From NCBI RefSeq assembly GCF_028649595.1, contig NZ_JAQSLK010000003.1:124001-188000 (forward strand): DNA of 64,000 nt, written 5' to 3'. Below are positions 62,030-64,000 of the stretch, piece after piece (within the stretch, counting starts at the first letter, position 1; the number at the start of each line of letters is the position of its first letter). The stretch comes from Campylobacter magnus (lineage in GTDB: Bacteria; Campylobacterota; Campylobacteria; Campylobacterales; Campylobacteraceae). A model generated the notes under the pieces. It had not been told where the DNA came from, did no database searches, and saw only the letters and a program-made list of their open reading frames with translations. Both the position numbers and the translations under genes were made by a program.

Positions 62030-64000
62030 ATGGCAAAAAGAAAAGATATAAAAAGCATTTTGTTAATAGGCTCAGGACCTATTGTAATCGGTCAGGCTTG
62101 CGAGTTTGATTATAGTGGTACGCAGGCTGCTAAAACGCTAAAAGAACTAGGATATAGAGTAGTTCTTATAAACTCAAACCCAGCTACAATCATGACTGAC
62201 CCAGACTTTGCTGATGCTACTTATATAGAGCCTATTACTGCTGATGCTATTTCTCGCATTATAAAAAAAGAGCGAGTGGATGCTATTTTACCTACTATGG
62301 GCGGACAAGTAGCACTTAATGTTGCTATGGAATTATACGAAAAAGGGCTTTTGGGCGATGTGAAGTTTATCGGTGCAAATCCAGAAGCCATCAAAAAAGG
62401 CGAGGATAGAGTAGAGTTTAAAAAAGCTATGCAAAAAATCGGTATGGATCTGCCAAAATCAGCCTACGCTCATAGCCTTGAAGAAGCCCTTGGAGCAGCT
62501 GATGAAATAGGCTTTCCACTTATAATCAGGGCTAGCTACACTCTTGGTGGTGCAGGTAGCGGCGTAGCGTATAATATGGACGAGTTTAGAAGTCTAGCTG
62601 AGATTGGAATAGAAGCAAGTCCTATAAATGAAATTCTCATTGAAGAGAGCTTGCTAGGCTGGAAAGAATATGAAATGGAGGTTATCAGAGATCACAAAGA
62701 TAACTGCATCATTGTCTGTTCTATAGAAAACTTTGATCCTATGGGAATTCATACAGGAGATAGTATCACAGTTGCCCCAGCCCTAACACTAACTGATAAA
62801 GAATACCAAAGAATGCGTGATGCTTCTTTTGCTATTTTAAGAGAAATAGGCGTGGATACTGGTGGGTCTAATGTGCAGTTTGCAATAAACCCAAAAACAG
62901 GCCGCATGACTGTAATAGAGATGAATCCACGCGTTAGCCGCAGCTCTGCTCTGGCTAGCAAGGCTACTGGCTATCCTATCGCAAAAGTAGCTACCATGCT
63001 AGCAGTAGGTTACAGCCTAGATGAGATAAAAAACGATATCACAGGCACTCCAGCTAGCTTTGAGCCGGTGATTGATTATATTGTTACTAAAATTCCTAGA
63101 TTTACTTTTGAGAAATTCCCTGGGGCAAATCCATATCTTGGCACAGCGATGAAAAGCGTGGGTGAGGTAATGGCAATAGGTGCAACCTTTAAAGAAAGCG
63201 TTCAAAAAGCACTTTGTAGCTTAGAGAAAGACTATTATGGCTTTAATGAGCTAAGTTTAAGCGATGAAGAACTAAGCGTTGGGCTTAGAAATGGGCATGA
63301 AAAAAGAATTCTCTATGTAGCGCAGGCTTTTAGAGCTGGGATGGGCATAGATGAGGTTTGTAGCCTTTGTCATATTGATCCTTGGTTTTTAAATGAGATT
63401 AAAGAGATTGTAGATTTTGAAAAAAATCTAAATATGGATATTTTAAATGACGCAGAGTTACTTCGCAAAGCAAAAATCATGGGCTTTAGCGATAAAATGA
63501 TAGCGTATTTTATAAATAAAAATGATGATCTTGGGCTTAGCGAAAATGATATATTCTACGCTAGAACTCGCCTTGGCATAGTAGCGCAGTATCACGAGGT
63601 AGATACTTGTGCTGGTGAGTTTCCTGCGCTCACGCCGTATCTATACAGCAGTGTAGGCGTGGATAATGCTGTGGATAATAGCCAAGGCATCAAAGAATTT
63701 CAGAGCCTAGAAAAAGCTCTTTTGCCACAATTTGAGCGCAAAAAAGTGCTAATAATCGGTGGTGGCCCAAACCGCATAGGGCAGGGCATAGAGTTTGATT
63801 ATTGTTGTGTTCATGCTAGTTTTGCGCTAAAAGATATGGGTGTCCAGAGCATAATGTATAACTGCAACCCAGAAACTGTAAGCACAGACTATGATACTAG
63901 CGATAAGCTATACTTTGAGCCGATTTCTTTTGAGCATTTGCGCACGCTAATAGAACACGAAAAACCAGATGGCGTGATAGTACACTTTGGCGGTCAAACT
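62030..64000 (+). CDS. carB: Carbamoyl phosphate synthase large subunit (5' part, cut by window end)
   Basis: Makes carbamoyl phosphate for pyrimidines and arginine. 657 codons lie in the window, about 60% of the gene. The first ATP-grasp half is complete ([20 protein letters not shown] at residues ~12-31, [18 protein letters not shown]), followed by the oligomerisation domain and the opening of the second half ([20 protein letters not shown]). ATG 62030 follows AAAGGATAAAAA. Bases 63054-63081 also occur upstream of thiC. Confidence 0.97.
   Translation, partial: MAKRKDIKSILLIGSGPIVIGQACEFDYSGTQAAKTLKELGYRVVLINSNPATIMTDPDFADATYIEPITADAISRIIKKERVDAILPTMGGQVALNVAMELYEKGLLGDVKFIGANPEAIKKGEDRVEFKKAMQKIGMDLPKSAYAHSLEEALGAADEIGFPLIIRASYTLGGAGSGVAYNMDEFRSLAEIGIEASPINEILIEESLLGWKEYEMEVIRDHKDNCIIVCSIENFDPMGIHTGDSITVAPALTLTDKEYQRMRDASFAILREIGVDTGGSNVQFAINPKTGRMTVIEMNPRVSRSSALASKATGYPIAKVATMLAVGYSLDEIKNDITGTPASFEPVIDYIVTKIPRFTFEKFPGANPYLGTAMKSVGEVMAIGATFKESVQKALCSLEKDYYGFNELSLSDEELSVGLRNGHEKRILYVAQAFRAGMGIDEVCSLCHIDPWFLNEIKEIVDFEKNLNMDILNDAELLRKAKIMGFSDKMIAYFINKNDDLGLSENDIFYARTRLGIVAQYHEVDTCAGEFPALTPYLYSSVGVDNAVDNSQGIKEFQSLEKALLPQFERKKVLIIGGGPNRIGQGIEFDYCCVHASFALKDMGVQSIMYNCNPETVSTDYDTSDKLYFEPISFEHLRTLIEHEKPDGVIVHFGGQT

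Overview
The window looks like chromosomal DNA of a Campylobacter-type member of the Campylobacterota. It is AT-rich and carries CiaB, a PorA-type major porin, the frdCAB fumarate reductase, a Wolinella-type nap operon (A-G-H-B-F-L-D) and the block fabZ-lpxA-clpX-mreB-mreC-carB. Promoters have the T-tract plus TATAAT form seen in Campylobacter. No rRNA, tRNA, CRISPR array, insertion sequence or prophage was recognised. I cannot name the species from sequence alone.

Region 1 (1-18.5 kb) is a surface-layer (S-layer) locus. Four genes encode large proteins without visible cysteine, with DUF4214 at the N-terminus, RTX-like Gly-Asp repeats and no Sec signal. Two read left (ends <1 and 5843) and two read right (8009-9667 and 11592-16349). 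Their 5' ends are paired as inverted repeats: 7198-7634 with 7966-8403, and 3206-3652 with 11203-11650. The 331-bp spacer between genes 2 and 3 carries one clear promoter, pointing at gene 2. Recombination between the inverted 5' ends would move that promoter to gene 3, much like the sap switch of C. fetus. The segment also holds manC (mannose activation), a YafQ-type toxin-antitoxin pair, a pair of tiny membrane-protein genes and, at its right edge, an AT-rich DUF3800-like gene. The gaps are filled by mosaic repeats.

Region 2 (18.5-41.6 kb) is mainly housekeeping and stress genes in short units: a cytochrome c, the major porin, uvrC, a DUF721 gene, a tiny lipoprotein gene overlapping guaA, tpx, ciaB, msrAB, a thioesterase, hemD, an AAA ATPase with a LMW phosphatase, ruvB, sodC, a LysE exporter, an Hpt-like protein, panB-rhodanese and a NavAb-like voltage-gated sodium channel. 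Next to the channel is a decayed stretch with a frameshifted membrane-protein gene.

Region 3 (41.9-54.5 kb) is anaerobic respiration: frdCAB, lgt, the seven-gene nap operon, then a soluble CZB chemoreceptor and a lone feoA. Region 4 (54.6 kb to the end) has mrp, thiC, the fabZ-lpxA-clpX operon, mreBC and the start of carB.

Almost every gap contains the palindrome GGAATTCTAGAATTCC or a half of it. The palindrome holds two GAATTC sites, which match the RAATTY motif used for self-DNA recognition in C. jejuni transformation. The strongest leads are the nested S-layer inversion system, this palindrome family, the paired small membrane-protein genes, and a 28-nt carB sequence found upstream of thiC.
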